Assembly: GCF_015999245.1 (NCBI RefSeq)
Contig: NZ_JAEAMR010000006.1
Coordinates: 280,044-320,229, forward strand
Length of the DNA stretch: 40,186 nucleotides
Direction of reading: 5' to 3'
From: Streptomyces sp. AV19
Lineage (GTDB): Bacteria > Actinomycetota > Actinomycetes > Streptomycetales > Streptomycetaceae
Part shown: positions 8,830 through 15,902 of the stretch, one piece after another
Numbering within the stretch: position 1 is the first letter of the stretch
How the letters are laid out: each line of letters starts with the position of its first letter
The notes under the pieces: model-generated
Told to the model about the DNA's origin: nothing
Seen by the model: only the letters and a program-made list of their open reading frames with translations
Database searches by the model: none
Program-made: the position numbers and the translations under genes

Positions 8830-8961
8830 TCAGTGCGAGGCGTGCGACCCGAGGTAGAAGAGCAGCCAGATGAAGCCGGCCAGCAGGTGGCCGAGGACGA
8901 TGTAGATCAGCACCCGCCAGCCGATCGCCTTCTCGGCGTACTTCTCGTCGTCGCCGCTCAC
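8830..8961 (-). CDS. DUF6126 family small membrane protein
   Basis: A 43-residue protein from GTG 8961, with a near-perfect AGGAGAG eight bases upstream. It has a short acidic N-terminus (SGDDEKYAEKA), one long hydrophobic segment (VLIYIVLGHLLAGFIWLLFY) and the tail LGSHASH. The conserved pattern of aromatic residues with GH inside the helix matches DUF6126, a tiny actinobacterial single-pass membrane family of unknown function that is often found beside regulatory genes. It is easily missed because of its size. The intact start, binding site and family match argue that it is real. Confidence 0.75.
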   Translation of the reverse strand: MSGDDEKYAEKAIGWRVLIYIVLGHLLAGFIWLLFYLGSHASH

Positions 8962-9247
8962 TGTCGTCCCGCTCTCCTGTCGCCGGCCGTTCCCGTCGGC
9001 GCCCTGGGCCGGCCGTCGAACGCCATCCGCTCATCGTAGAACAGAGCGTCGGCCGGGCGTCGGGCCGGATCGTGATCATCCGAATTCACCGATGACCTCC
9101 GGGCCCCGTGGGCGTTGTACGTCGATGTGTGGGCCGTGTGGGTGATGCCGAGGTGTGTCCGGTGAATTTGTCACATGATCGTAGGTCCGTTTTGTTAGTT
9201 TATCTCCGCTGTTTCCCGTTCGTCCGTTTGTGGCTGGGGGTGTAGTG

Positions 9248-11305
9248 GTGGCGGTTCCTGCACGTGAAGCCCGGCGGGCGGCGGCTCGTGGGAAGCCCGC
9301 CGCGGCACGGGCGCCCGGTGAAGGGGCGGCGAGCCGGTCGGCCGGTGGAACGGCCGCCGGGAGCATGGCACTTGACGAGGCGTCAGCGGACGTCGTCCCC
9401 CTGCCCGGAGGCGGCTCGGTGCCCGGAGGGCCCGGTGCCCCCGGCTCGGGCGGCGGTGGCTTCAAGGGCCCCGGCGGCCCTGGAGCCGGCGGTCCCGACG
9501 GACCGCGCGGCGGGCCGGTCGCCCCCTCCCCGCAGGGCGCCCGGCCGGACTACGACTACGCGACGTTCAGCAGACTCGCCGGGGAACTGACCGAACCGCC
9601 CGCCGGGACCTACCGGGTGCGCTACCGCCGGCTCGTCCGCGGCGGGCTGCGCGGCCAGGTGGGCGCGCTGCTGCTGGTGACGGCGGCACCCCTGGTGTCC
9701 CTGGTCCTGCTGGTGTGGCTGATGCTGCCCGACCACTGGGCGGCCCGGCCGTTCATCGGCGCCTGGGAGCGCGTCGGGGACGTCCTGATGATCTTCTCCA
9801 TCGGTCTCATCGAGACGTTCCGCCTGGTCAACGTCATCTCCAACGCGCATGCCACCTGGGTGGCCCGCGATCCCGTACCCGTACGGGCCCAGCCGGGCAC
9901 CCGCGTGGCGTTCCTCACCAGCTTCGTCCCCGGCAAGGAGCCGCTCTCCATGGTCCGCGCCACCCTGGAGGGCGCGGTGCGGGTGCAGCACGAGGGGCTG
10001 CTCGACGTCTGGCTGCTCGACGAGGGCGACGACCCCGAGGTCAAACGGCTCTGCGAGCGGCTCGGCGTGCGCCACTTCACCCGCAAGGGCATCGAGCGGT
10101 GGAACCAGCCGTCCGGGTGCTTCCGCGCCCGCACCAAGCACGGCAACTACAACGCCTGGCTCGACGCGCACGGCGACGACTACGAGTTCATGGCCTGTGT
10201 GGACACCGACCACGTGCCGCTGCCCAACTTCCTGGAACGGATGCTGGGTTACTTCCGCGACCCCGACGTCGCCTTCGTCGTCGGACCGCAGGTCTACGGC
10301 AACTACACCACGGCCGTGACCAAGGCCGCCGAGAGCCAGCAGTTCCTCTTCCACGCGCTGATCCAGCGGGCGGGCAACGCGTACGGCGCGCCGATGTTCG
10401 TCGGCACCAGCAACTGCGTCCGGGTCAGTGTGCTCCGCCAGATCGGCGGGCTCTTCGACTCCATCACCGAGGACATGGCCACCGGGCTGGAGATCCACCG
10501 GCGCCGCAACCCCGCGACGGGCCGGCGCTGGCGCTCCGTCTACACCCCCGACGTCCTCGCGGTCGGCGAGGGTCCCTCCTCCTGGACCGACTTCTTCTCC
10601 CAGCAACTGCGCTGGTCCCGGGGGACGTACGAGACGCTGCTGCGGCAGTTCTGGCGGGCGGTGTGGACCATGTCGCCGGGGCGGGTGCTCAACTACGGCC
10701 TGATGGTGGCGTACTACCCCATGGCGGCGATGAACTGGGTGCTGGGCGCGCTGTCGTGCGTGCTGTTCCTGGGGCTCGGGGCGGCCGGGATCAACGTCGA
10801 GTCGCAGGTGTGGCTGATGCTCTACGGCGACGCGGCGGCGCTCCAGGTCGGGTTGTACGTGTGGAACCGCCGCCACAATGTGAGCCCGCACGAGCCGGCG
10901 GGTTCCTCCGGCACGGCGGGCATGCTGATGTCCGCGCTGTCCGCGCCGATGTACGCGCGTTCGCTGGGCCAGGCGCTGCTGCGGCGGCGCTCGCGGTTCG
11001 TGGTGACCCCGAAGGGGGATTCGGCCAGTCCGGACCGGGTGGTGACGTTCCGTACGCACTTGACGTGGGCGGTGGTGCTGACGCTGTCGCTGGTCGCGTC
11101 CGTGGTGCTCAGCCATGCGCACACGGCGATGCGGGTGTGGGCGTTGCTGGGGCTGGCGACGACGTTGTTGCCGTTGGCGGTGTGGCAGGGGGAGTTGCTG
11201 GCGCAGCGGAGGAAGGGGCCGGTTGCGGAGGGGGTGGCGGGGGCGCCGGGGGCGGGTCCGGAGGAGGAGTCGGCGCGGACGGTGGGGCAGCGGACGCCGG
11301 TGTGA
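9248..11305 (+). CDS. Membrane-bound processive family 2 glycosyltransferase (cellulose/beta-glucan synthase-like)
   Basis: About 685 residues. GTG 9248 (or 9245) follows GGGGG, while GTG 9230 is too close to it. A disordered Gly/Pro-rich N-terminus (residues about 50-95) precedes two transmembrane helices (about 130-150 and 175-190). The cytosolic GT-A domain has the D,D,D,QxxRW signature: LLDEGDDP, ACVDTDHVP (DTD near 318), SITEDMATG and QQLRWSRG (near 451). At least four C-terminal helices form the export channel. Such enzymes polymerise an NDP-sugar and extrude the chain. The convergent secreted GH6 glucanase suggests a beta-1,4-glucan-like product. No GlxA-type copper oxidase gene is present, so this does not have the usual Streptomyces cslA-glxA arrangement. 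The upstream region (9150-9230) is AT-rich and likely holds the promoter. Confidence 0.85.
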   Translation: MAVPAREARRAAARGKPAAARAPGEGAASRSAGGTAAGSMALDEASADVVPLPGGGSVPGGPGAPGSGGGGFKGPGGPGAGGPDGPRGGPVAPSPQGARPDYDYATFSRLAGELTEPPAGTYRVRYRRLVRGGLRGQVGALLLVTAAPLVSLVLLVWLMLPDHWAARPFIGAWERVGDVLMIFSIGLIETFRLVNVISNAHATWVARDPVPVRAQPGTRVAFLTSFVPGKEPLSMVRATLEGAVRVQHEGLLDVWLLDEGDDPEVKRLCERLGVRHFTRKGIERWNQPSGCFRARTKHGNYNAWLDAHGDDYEFMACVDTDHVPLPNFLERMLGYFRDPDVAFVVGPQVYGNYTTAVTKAAESQQFLFHALIQRAGNAYGAPMFVGTSNCVRVSVLRQIGGLFDSITEDMATGLEIHRRRNPATGRRWRSVYTPDVLAVGEGPSSWTDFFSQQLRWSRGTYETLLRQFWRAVWTMSPGRVLNYGLMVAYYPMAAMNWVLGALSCVLFLGLGAAGINVESQVWLMLYGDAAALQVGLYVWNRRHNVSPHEPAGSSGTAGMLMSALSAPMYARSLGQALLRRRSRFVVTPKGDSASPDRVVTFRTHLTWAVVLTLSLVASVVLSHAHTAMRVWALLGLATTLLPLAVWQGELLAQRRKGPVAEGVAGAPGAGPEEESARTVGQRTPV

Positions 11306-11327
11306 CGGAGGGGGGTTGCTTGCCCCC

Positions 11328-11672
11328 GGCCCTCCCCCAGAGGGGGCACCCCCACTTTCACCGTTTCTTCCGGGGCTCCGCCCCTCGGCCCGGCACCGCG
11401 CTCCGCGCGGTGGTGCGGGGGCTTCGCCCCCTGCGCCCCCACCGGGGCTGCGCCCCTGGCCCCGCTTCGGGGCTCCGCCCCGGACCCCGTATCGCGGCTT
11501 CGCCGCTCGTCCTCGAACGCCGGACGGGCTGATTCGGCGCGCCAATCCAGCCCGTCTGGGGGTTGCCCCCTCAGGGGAGTTTGAGGACAGCGCCCGGAGG
11601 GCGCTTCGGGGTCCGGGGCGCAGCCCCGGGGAAACGGTGAAAGCGGGGGTGCCCCCTCTGGGGGAGGGGCCG
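11328..11672. repeat. 345-bp non-coding element with ~50-bp terminal inverted repeats
   Basis: The left end (11328-11375) and right end (11622-11672) are inverted copies sharing CCTCCCCCAGAGGGGGCACC and then CTTTCACCGTTTC. The interior is a chain of short hairpins of the GGGGCTNCGCCCC type. It has no reading frame of interest, and its right edge touches the GH6 stop codon. The left two-thirds (11354-11517) recurs at 39994-40186, and two pieces recur joined at 18171-18230. It could fold into one long hairpin and terminate both convergent genes. Its origin may be a MITE-like element, but no target-site duplication is evident. Confidence 0.75.
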
Positions 11673-11684
11673 GGGCAACCTCCC

Positions 11685-12896
11685 TCACGCACCCGGCCCC
11701 CGCGACGGCACCGCCGTCCCCGCCGGCTGCTGTGCCGGCACCGGGACCGGTGGCACCGCCGGAGCAGGCGTCGCCGGGGCAGGCGCAGGGGCCGGGACCG
11801 TCGGCGCGGGGGCCGGGGGAGCGGCCGGCGGGGCCGCGGACGGCGGCGCCGGCTGTGCCGGGACGTGTTCCGCCACCGGGCTCGGCGCCGTCGTCGCCAG
11901 CCCCAGCGCGTACTCCGCCCACCAGTGCCCCGCCGGCGGCGCCCCCCGACAGGCCCCGTCGGACTCGCCCGGCCGCTTCACCCATACCAGTGCATCGACC
12001 AGCGGGTCACCCGTCACGGTGGTGGGCGGTGCGCCGAGCGCCCGTCCGGGAGGGTTGCACCACGACTCCCCGTCGCCGGGCGTCGGCGGCAGCGGGCCGT
12101 TCCCGTTGCGGCTGGTGTCGATGATGTAGTGGGCCCCGCCCAGCAGGGCGGACAGCCGGCCCCCGTACTCGCGGGTCACCGGCGTCGTGTGGAAGTTGGA
12201 GACGTTGAGCGCGAAGCCGTCCGCCTCCTCCACCCCCGAGCGCCTGAGCAGGTCGGCCAGCCGGGGCTGGTCGGAGATCCAGCCCGCGTTGCCCGCGTCG
12301 AGGTAGACCGCCGTGCGGGGCAGGGCCTTGAAGGCGCGGACGGCCTCGGCCAGCAGCTCCGGGCGTTCCTGGGCGACCTCGGCGGGGGAGACGCAGCCCG
12401 AGGCCAGGTGCGCGATCGCGTCCGGTTCCAGCACGACCCAGGCCCGGCGCGGGCCGATGCCCTCGACTGCGCGGGCGACCCACTCGCGGTAGGCGTCGGC
12501 GTCGGGCGCCCCGCCGGAGGAGTACAGGCCGCAGTCGCGGTGCGGGATGTTGTAGGCGACCAGGAGCGGTACGCGGCCGGCCCGGGCCGCCGCGCGGGTG
12601 ACCTCCTCGGCCTGGTCGTGGGGGTCGTCGCCGGTGAGCCAGACGGCGGTCGGCTGGCCGGAGATACGGCGCAGGGCGTCCGCGTCGTCCTCCCGGCCGC
12701 GTTCCTGCCAGACGTGCGCCTGCCGGGCCGCGCGGCCCAGCGGCTCCACCCAGAACGGCGACGGCGGGGCCGAGCCGGCACCCGTGGCGTCCGCCTGGAC
12801 GGCGAAGATCGGCAGACACATGGTGCCCGCGCTCGCCAGCAGGATGACGCCCCTCCGGGCGCCGACGAAAATGCGGGCCGTACGCGCCCTGTGCAT
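11685..12896 (-). CDS. Secreted glycoside hydrolase family 6 (endo-1,4-beta-glucanase/cellobiohydrolase)
   Basis: 403 residues from ATG 12896, with AAGGG eight bases upstream; a GTG at 12905 lies too close. It has an N-terminal basic plus hydrophobic export signal (VILLASAGTMCLPIFAVQA). GH6 landmarks appear in order: YNIPHRDCGLYSSGG (arginine/aspartate motif, D121), VLEPDAIAHL (catalytic acid D159), YLDAGNAGW, FALNVSNFHTT, YIIDTSRNGNG, WCNPPGRALG and WVKRPGESDG. The last 60 residues are a Pro/Ala-rich tail with no cellulose-binding module. Inverting beta-1,4-glucan hydrolysis is the family reaction. Convergent with a GT2 synthase, it may trim the nascent polymer as CslZ and BcsZ do. Two TGCGCCGAAC direct repeats 21 bp apart lie upstream. 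Confidence 0.9.
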   Translation of the reverse strand: MHRARTARIFVGARRGVILLASAGTMCLPIFAVQADATGAGSAPPSPFWVEPLGRAARQAHVWQERGREDDADALRRISGQPTAVWLTGDDPHDQAEEVTRAAARAGRVPLLVAYNIPHRDCGLYSSGGAPDADAYREWVARAVEGIGPRRAWVVLEPDAIAHLASGCVSPAEVAQERPELLAEAVRAFKALPRTAVYLDAGNAGWISDQPRLADLLRRSGVEEADGFALNVSNFHTTPVTREYGGRLSALLGGAHYIIDTSRNGNGPLPPTPGDGESWCNPPGRALGAPPTTVTGDPLVDALVWVKRPGESDGACRGAPPAGHWWAEYALGLATTAPSPVAEHVPAQPAPPSAAPPAAPPAPAPTVPAPAPAPATPAPAVPPVPVPAQQPAGTAVPSRGPGA

Positions 12897-13011
12897 GGAC
12901 TCCACCCTTCACCTGGGCAACACCGGTCCACACCAGCCTCAAATATGGCGGGTCGTCAGGTTTTGTTTTGATGCGCCGAACAGGTCGGGCGTTGCGCCGA
13001 ACGGGGTACGG

Positions 13012-14073
13012 TCAGCCGCCCAGCACCTCCGCGAGGTCGTAGCGCACCGGCTCCTCCAGCTGCGCGTAGGTGCACCCGCCGGGCTCGCGGTCCGGCCGCC
13101 AGCGGCGGAAGCGGGCCGTGTGCCGGAAGCGGTCGCCCTGCATGTGGTCGTAGGCCACTTCACAGACCCGCTCCGGGCGCAACGGGAGCCACGAGAGGTC
13201 CTTCTTGCCCGTCCACCGACTGGGGCCGCCCGGCAACCGGGACGCGGCCTGGGCCTCCGTGTCGGCCCAGGCCTCCCACGGGTGCCCCTCGGCGGTGGGC
13301 ATGCGCAGCGGTGCCAGTTCGTCCATCAGCTCCGCACGGCGCTTCATCGGGAAGGCGCCGCAGACCCCGACGTGCTGGAGCCGGCCGGCGGCGTCGTACA
13401 GGCCCAGCAGCAGCGAGCCGACCACCGGGCCGCTCTTGTGCAGGCGCAGGCCCGCCACCACGCAGTCGGCGGTCCGCTCGTGCTTGACCTTGACCATGAC
13501 GCGCTCGCCCGGCCGGTAGGGCAGCTCCGGCGGCTTGGCGACGACCCCGTCCAGGCCCGCCCCCTCGAAGCGCTCGAACCAGCCGCGGGCCGTCTCCAGG
13601 TCGTGGGTGACGGGCGCGGTGAACACCGGGTCGCCCGCGTCCCGCAGCGCCTCCTCCAGCGCGGTGCGGCGCTCGCGCTGCACCGTCTCCAGCAGCGCCG
13701 CGTCGCCCAGGGCCAGCAGGTCGAACGCGACGAAGCCGGCGGGCGTGACCTCGGCCAGGTGACGCACCCGGGAGGCGGCCGGGTGGATGCGCTCCAGCAG
13801 CGCGTCGAAGTCGAGGCGGCCGCCGCGCGCGATCACGATCTCGCCGTCCAGTACGCACCGCTCGGGCAGGCGCTCGGTGAACGCCGTCACCAGCTCGGGG
13901 AAGTAGCGGGTCAGCGGGCGGCCCGAGCGGCTGCCGATCTCCACCTCGGCGCCGTCCCGGAAGACGATCGCCCGGAAACCGTCCCACTTGGCCTCGTACT
14001 GCATGTCCGGGGGGATCGCGGCGGCGGGCCTGGCCAGCATCGGCGCGACGGGCGGCATCACCGGAAGGTCCAT
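13012..14073 (-). CDS. ATP-dependent DNA ligase (LigD ligase-domain type)
   Basis: A 353-residue stand-alone ligase. Motif I is EAKWDGFR, with the adenylated Lys29. Further motifs are GSRSGRPLTRYFPEL, VLDGEIV (motif III), GFVAFDLLALGD, GLDGVVAKPPELPYRPGER (motif IV/V region) and MVKVKHERTADCVVAG (motif V). A C-terminal OB-fold segment follows, ending in FRRWRPDREPGGCTYAQL. It lacks polymerase and nuclease domains. In bacterial non-homologous end joining, such ligases seal Ku-bound breaks. The divergent neighbour 52 bp away encodes the LigD polymerase module, so the two halves of LigD are split here. No Ku gene lies in the window. Confidence 0.9.
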   Translation of the reverse strand: MDLPVMPPVAPMLARPAAAIPPDMQYEAKWDGFRAIVFRDGAEVEIGSRSGRPLTRYFPELVTAFTERLPERCVLDGEIVIARGGRLDFDALLERIHPAASRVRHLAEVTPAGFVAFDLLALGDAALLETVQRERRTALEEALRDAGDPVFTAPVTHDLETARGWFERFEGAGLDGVVAKPPELPYRPGERVMVKVKHERTADCVVAGLRLHKSGPVVGSLLLGLYDAAGRLQHVGVCGAFPMKRRAELMDELAPLRMPTAEGHPWEAWADTEAQAASRLPGGPSRWTGKKDLSWLPLRPERVCEVAYDHMQGDRFRHTARFRRWRPDREPGGCTYAQLEEPVRYDLAEVLGG

Positions 14074-14125
14074 GATCCCGATTGTCCGGCGGGCGGCACG
14101 ACCCCGCAGAACCTAGCGTGGCCGC

Positions 14126-15148
14126 ATGGCAGAGACGCTGGAACTCACCGTCGGCGAGCGGACGGTACGGCTGTCCAACCCGCACAAGGTCTACTTCCCG
14201 GAGCGCGGCTTCACCAAGTACGACGTCGCCCGCTACTACCTGAGCGTCGGCGACGGCGTCCTGCGCGCCCTGCGCGACCGCCCCACGACGCTGGAGCGCT
14301 ACCCCGACGGCGTCGGCGGCGAGTCGTTCTTCCAGAAACGCGCGCCCAAGAACCTCCCCGAGTGGATCCCGACCGGCCGGATCGCCTTCCCCAGCGGCCG
14401 GTACGCGGACGAGATCTGCCCCACCGAGACCGCGGCCGTGCTGTGGGCCGCCAACCTCGGCTGCCTCACCTTCCACCCCTGGCCCGTGCGGCGCGAGGAC
14501 ACCGACCACCCCGACGAGCTCCGCGTCGACCTCGACCCCCAGCCCGGCACCGGGTACGCGGACGCCGTGCGGGCCGCGCTGGAGCTGCGCGACGTCCTCG
14601 ACGGGCTGGGCCTGGCCGGCTGGCCCAAGACCTCCGGCGGCCGGGGACTGCACGTCTTCGTCCCCATCGCTCCGCGCTGGACCTTCGTCCAGGTGCGGCG
14701 CGCGGCCATCGCCGTCGCCCGCGAACTGGAGCGGCGCGGGCCGGACCGCGTCACCACCGCCTGGTGGAAGGAGGAGCGCGGCGCCAAGATCTTCGTGGAC
14801 TACAACCAGACCGCCCGCGACCGCACCATCGCCAGCGCCTACTCGGTGCGGCCCCGCCCCCGCGCCCCCGTCTCCGCCCCGCTGCGCTGGGACGAGCTGG
14901 AGAGCGCCGTCCCCGAGGACTTCGACATCGTCACCATGCCCGCCCGCTTCGCCGAGCTCGGCGACCTGCACGCCGCCATGGACGACCACCGCTGCGCCCT
15001 GGACGCCGCGCTGGAGCTGGCGAACCGCGACGAGCGCGAGCACGGGCTGGGCGACCTGCCCTATCCGCCCGAACATCCCAAGATGAAGGGCGAACCGCCG
15101 CGCGTCCAGCCGAGCCGGGCCAGGAAGCGGCCGGATGGCGGAGCCTGA
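14126..15148 (+). CDS. Non-homologous end joining polymerase (LigD polymerase/primase domain)
   Basis: A 340-residue archaeo-eukaryotic primase-type polymerase. Landmarks are SNPHKVYFPERGFTKYDVARYY, SFFQKRAPKNLPEW, ELRVDLDPQPGTGY (metal-binding D135 and D137), KTSGGRGLHVFVPI (the conserved His of the active site) and VDYNQTARDRTIASAYSVR. LigD-Pol fills gaps and adds nucleotides at double-strand break ends before ligation. The start ATG 14126 has no Shine-Dalgarno sequence, but a TAGCGT box lies about 10 bases upstream, as in leaderless actinobacterial transcripts. It is divergent from the partner ligase. A basic C-terminal tail (QPSRARKRPDGGA) may contact DNA. Confidence 0.9.
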   Translation: MAETLELTVGERTVRLSNPHKVYFPERGFTKYDVARYYLSVGDGVLRALRDRPTTLERYPDGVGGESFFQKRAPKNLPEWIPTGRIAFPSGRYADEICPTETAAVLWAANLGCLTFHPWPVRREDTDHPDELRVDLDPQPGTGYADAVRAALELRDVLDGLGLAGWPKTSGGRGLHVFVPIAPRWTFVQVRRAAIAVARELERRGPDRVTTAWWKEERGAKIFVDYNQTARDRTIASAYSVRPRPRAPVSAPLRWDELESAVPEDFDIVTMPARFAELGDLHAAMDDHRCALDAALELANRDEREHGLGDLPYPPEHPKMKGEPPRVQPSRARKRPDGGA

Positions 15149-15217
15149 GGCTCGGCCGAACGGCGGTGTCTCATGGGTGCGTTCACTCACTTGTCCCCGT
15201 TTATGGATGGATGCCCC

Positions 15218-15246
15218 GTGGAACCTGGGCAATTGCCCTGTTCCAC
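15218..15246. promoter_or_regulatory. 29-bp compound dyad upstream of the SH3 gene
   Basis: GTGGAAC (15218-15224) and GTTCCAC (15240-15246) flank the inner palindrome GGGCAATTGCCC. This is either a protein-binding operator or a hairpin in the 5' leader, 31 bp upstream of the start codon. Confidence 0.5.
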
Positions 15247-15277
15247 CTCGCACACACACCACGTACAAGGGAGTTCC

Positions 15278-15685
15278 ATGTCCAGGACACTCGTGACCCG
15301 CGCCGGCCGGCTGACCGCAGGCGCGCTCGTCGTGGCGGCCCTCGGCGGCTCGCTGTTCGCCGCCCAGGCCCAGGCACAGGCGTCGCCCGACGCCGCGGGC
15401 AAGCCCACCGGAACGGTCAACGCCGCCACCGGCGTCAACGAGCGGATGCACCCGAGCACCGACTCCTCGGTGCGCGGCGTCCTCAGACACCGGGTCCAGA
15501 TCGGGATCCGCTGCAAGGTCCGCGCCCAGGACGTCTCGGGCAACAACCTCTGGTACCAGTTGCGGGACCGCACCACCTGGGTGACGGCGAAGTACATCGA
15601 GGGCGCCGCGGACGTGCCGTTCTGCCGCAGCCTCACGCGCAGCGCGGTCGACCAGAGCGTCGAGTCGCGCAACGCGATGGGCTGA
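15278..15685 (+). CDS. Secreted SH3-domain protein
   Basis: 135 residues from ATG 15278, with AAGGGAG upstream. The signal peptide spans about 1-35 (twin basic N-terminus, Ala-rich core, AQAQA site). The mature part is a small bacterial SH3-like domain: GTVNAATGVNERMHPSTDSS, then IRCKVRAQDVSGNNLWYQL and TTWVTAKYIEG. Two cysteines (C79 and C116) probably form a disulfide outside the cell. Such domains bind cell-wall peptides; a lone secreted SH3 may act as a wall-binding or signalling protein. A hairpin terminator follows, so it is monocistronic. Confidence 0.8.
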   Translation: MSRTLVTRAGRLTAGALVVAALGGSLFAAQAQAQASPDAAGKPTGTVNAATGVNERMHPSTDSSVRGVLRHRVQIGIRCKVRAQDVSGNNLWYQLRDRTTWVTAKYIEGAADVPFCRSLTRSAVDQSVESRNAMG

Positions 15686-15700
15686 CCGGCCCGTTCGGCG

Positions 15701-15733
15701 GCGGGCCCCGTCCGGTTCCCGGGCGGGGCCCGC
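15701..15733 (+). terminator. Terminator hairpin after the SH3 gene
   Basis: A 14-bp stem with one G-U pair: GCGGGCCCCGTCCG (15701-15714) and CGGGCGGGGCCCGC (15720-15733), with a 5-nt loop. Confidence 0.7.
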
Positions 15734-15902
15734 GTCGCGCGCGGACGGGGGTGCGGGAGGCGTCCCCCGGGAAAGCACAGTACCGGCGTCGAGTGCTGTG
15801 GCGGCGCCTACAGTTGCCTCAGGCACTGCACAGACGTGGGATCCGGCACCGGGCACCACGCCAGGGGCGCGAGCACCCGAACCGTCCGGAAGGAAGAACG
15901 CG

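Noticed and set aside
11354..11517. Possible CRISPR-like or tandem repeat array
   Set aside because: The hairpin units are not regularly spaced direct repeats with unique spacers; they form an inverted-repeat element instead.
9383..11692. Long minus-strand open frame opposite the GT2 gene
   Set aside because: It is antisense to a gene with clear GT2 motifs. Its translation is Arg/His/Gly/Pro-rich with no family signature, a usual shadow of GC-rich third positions.
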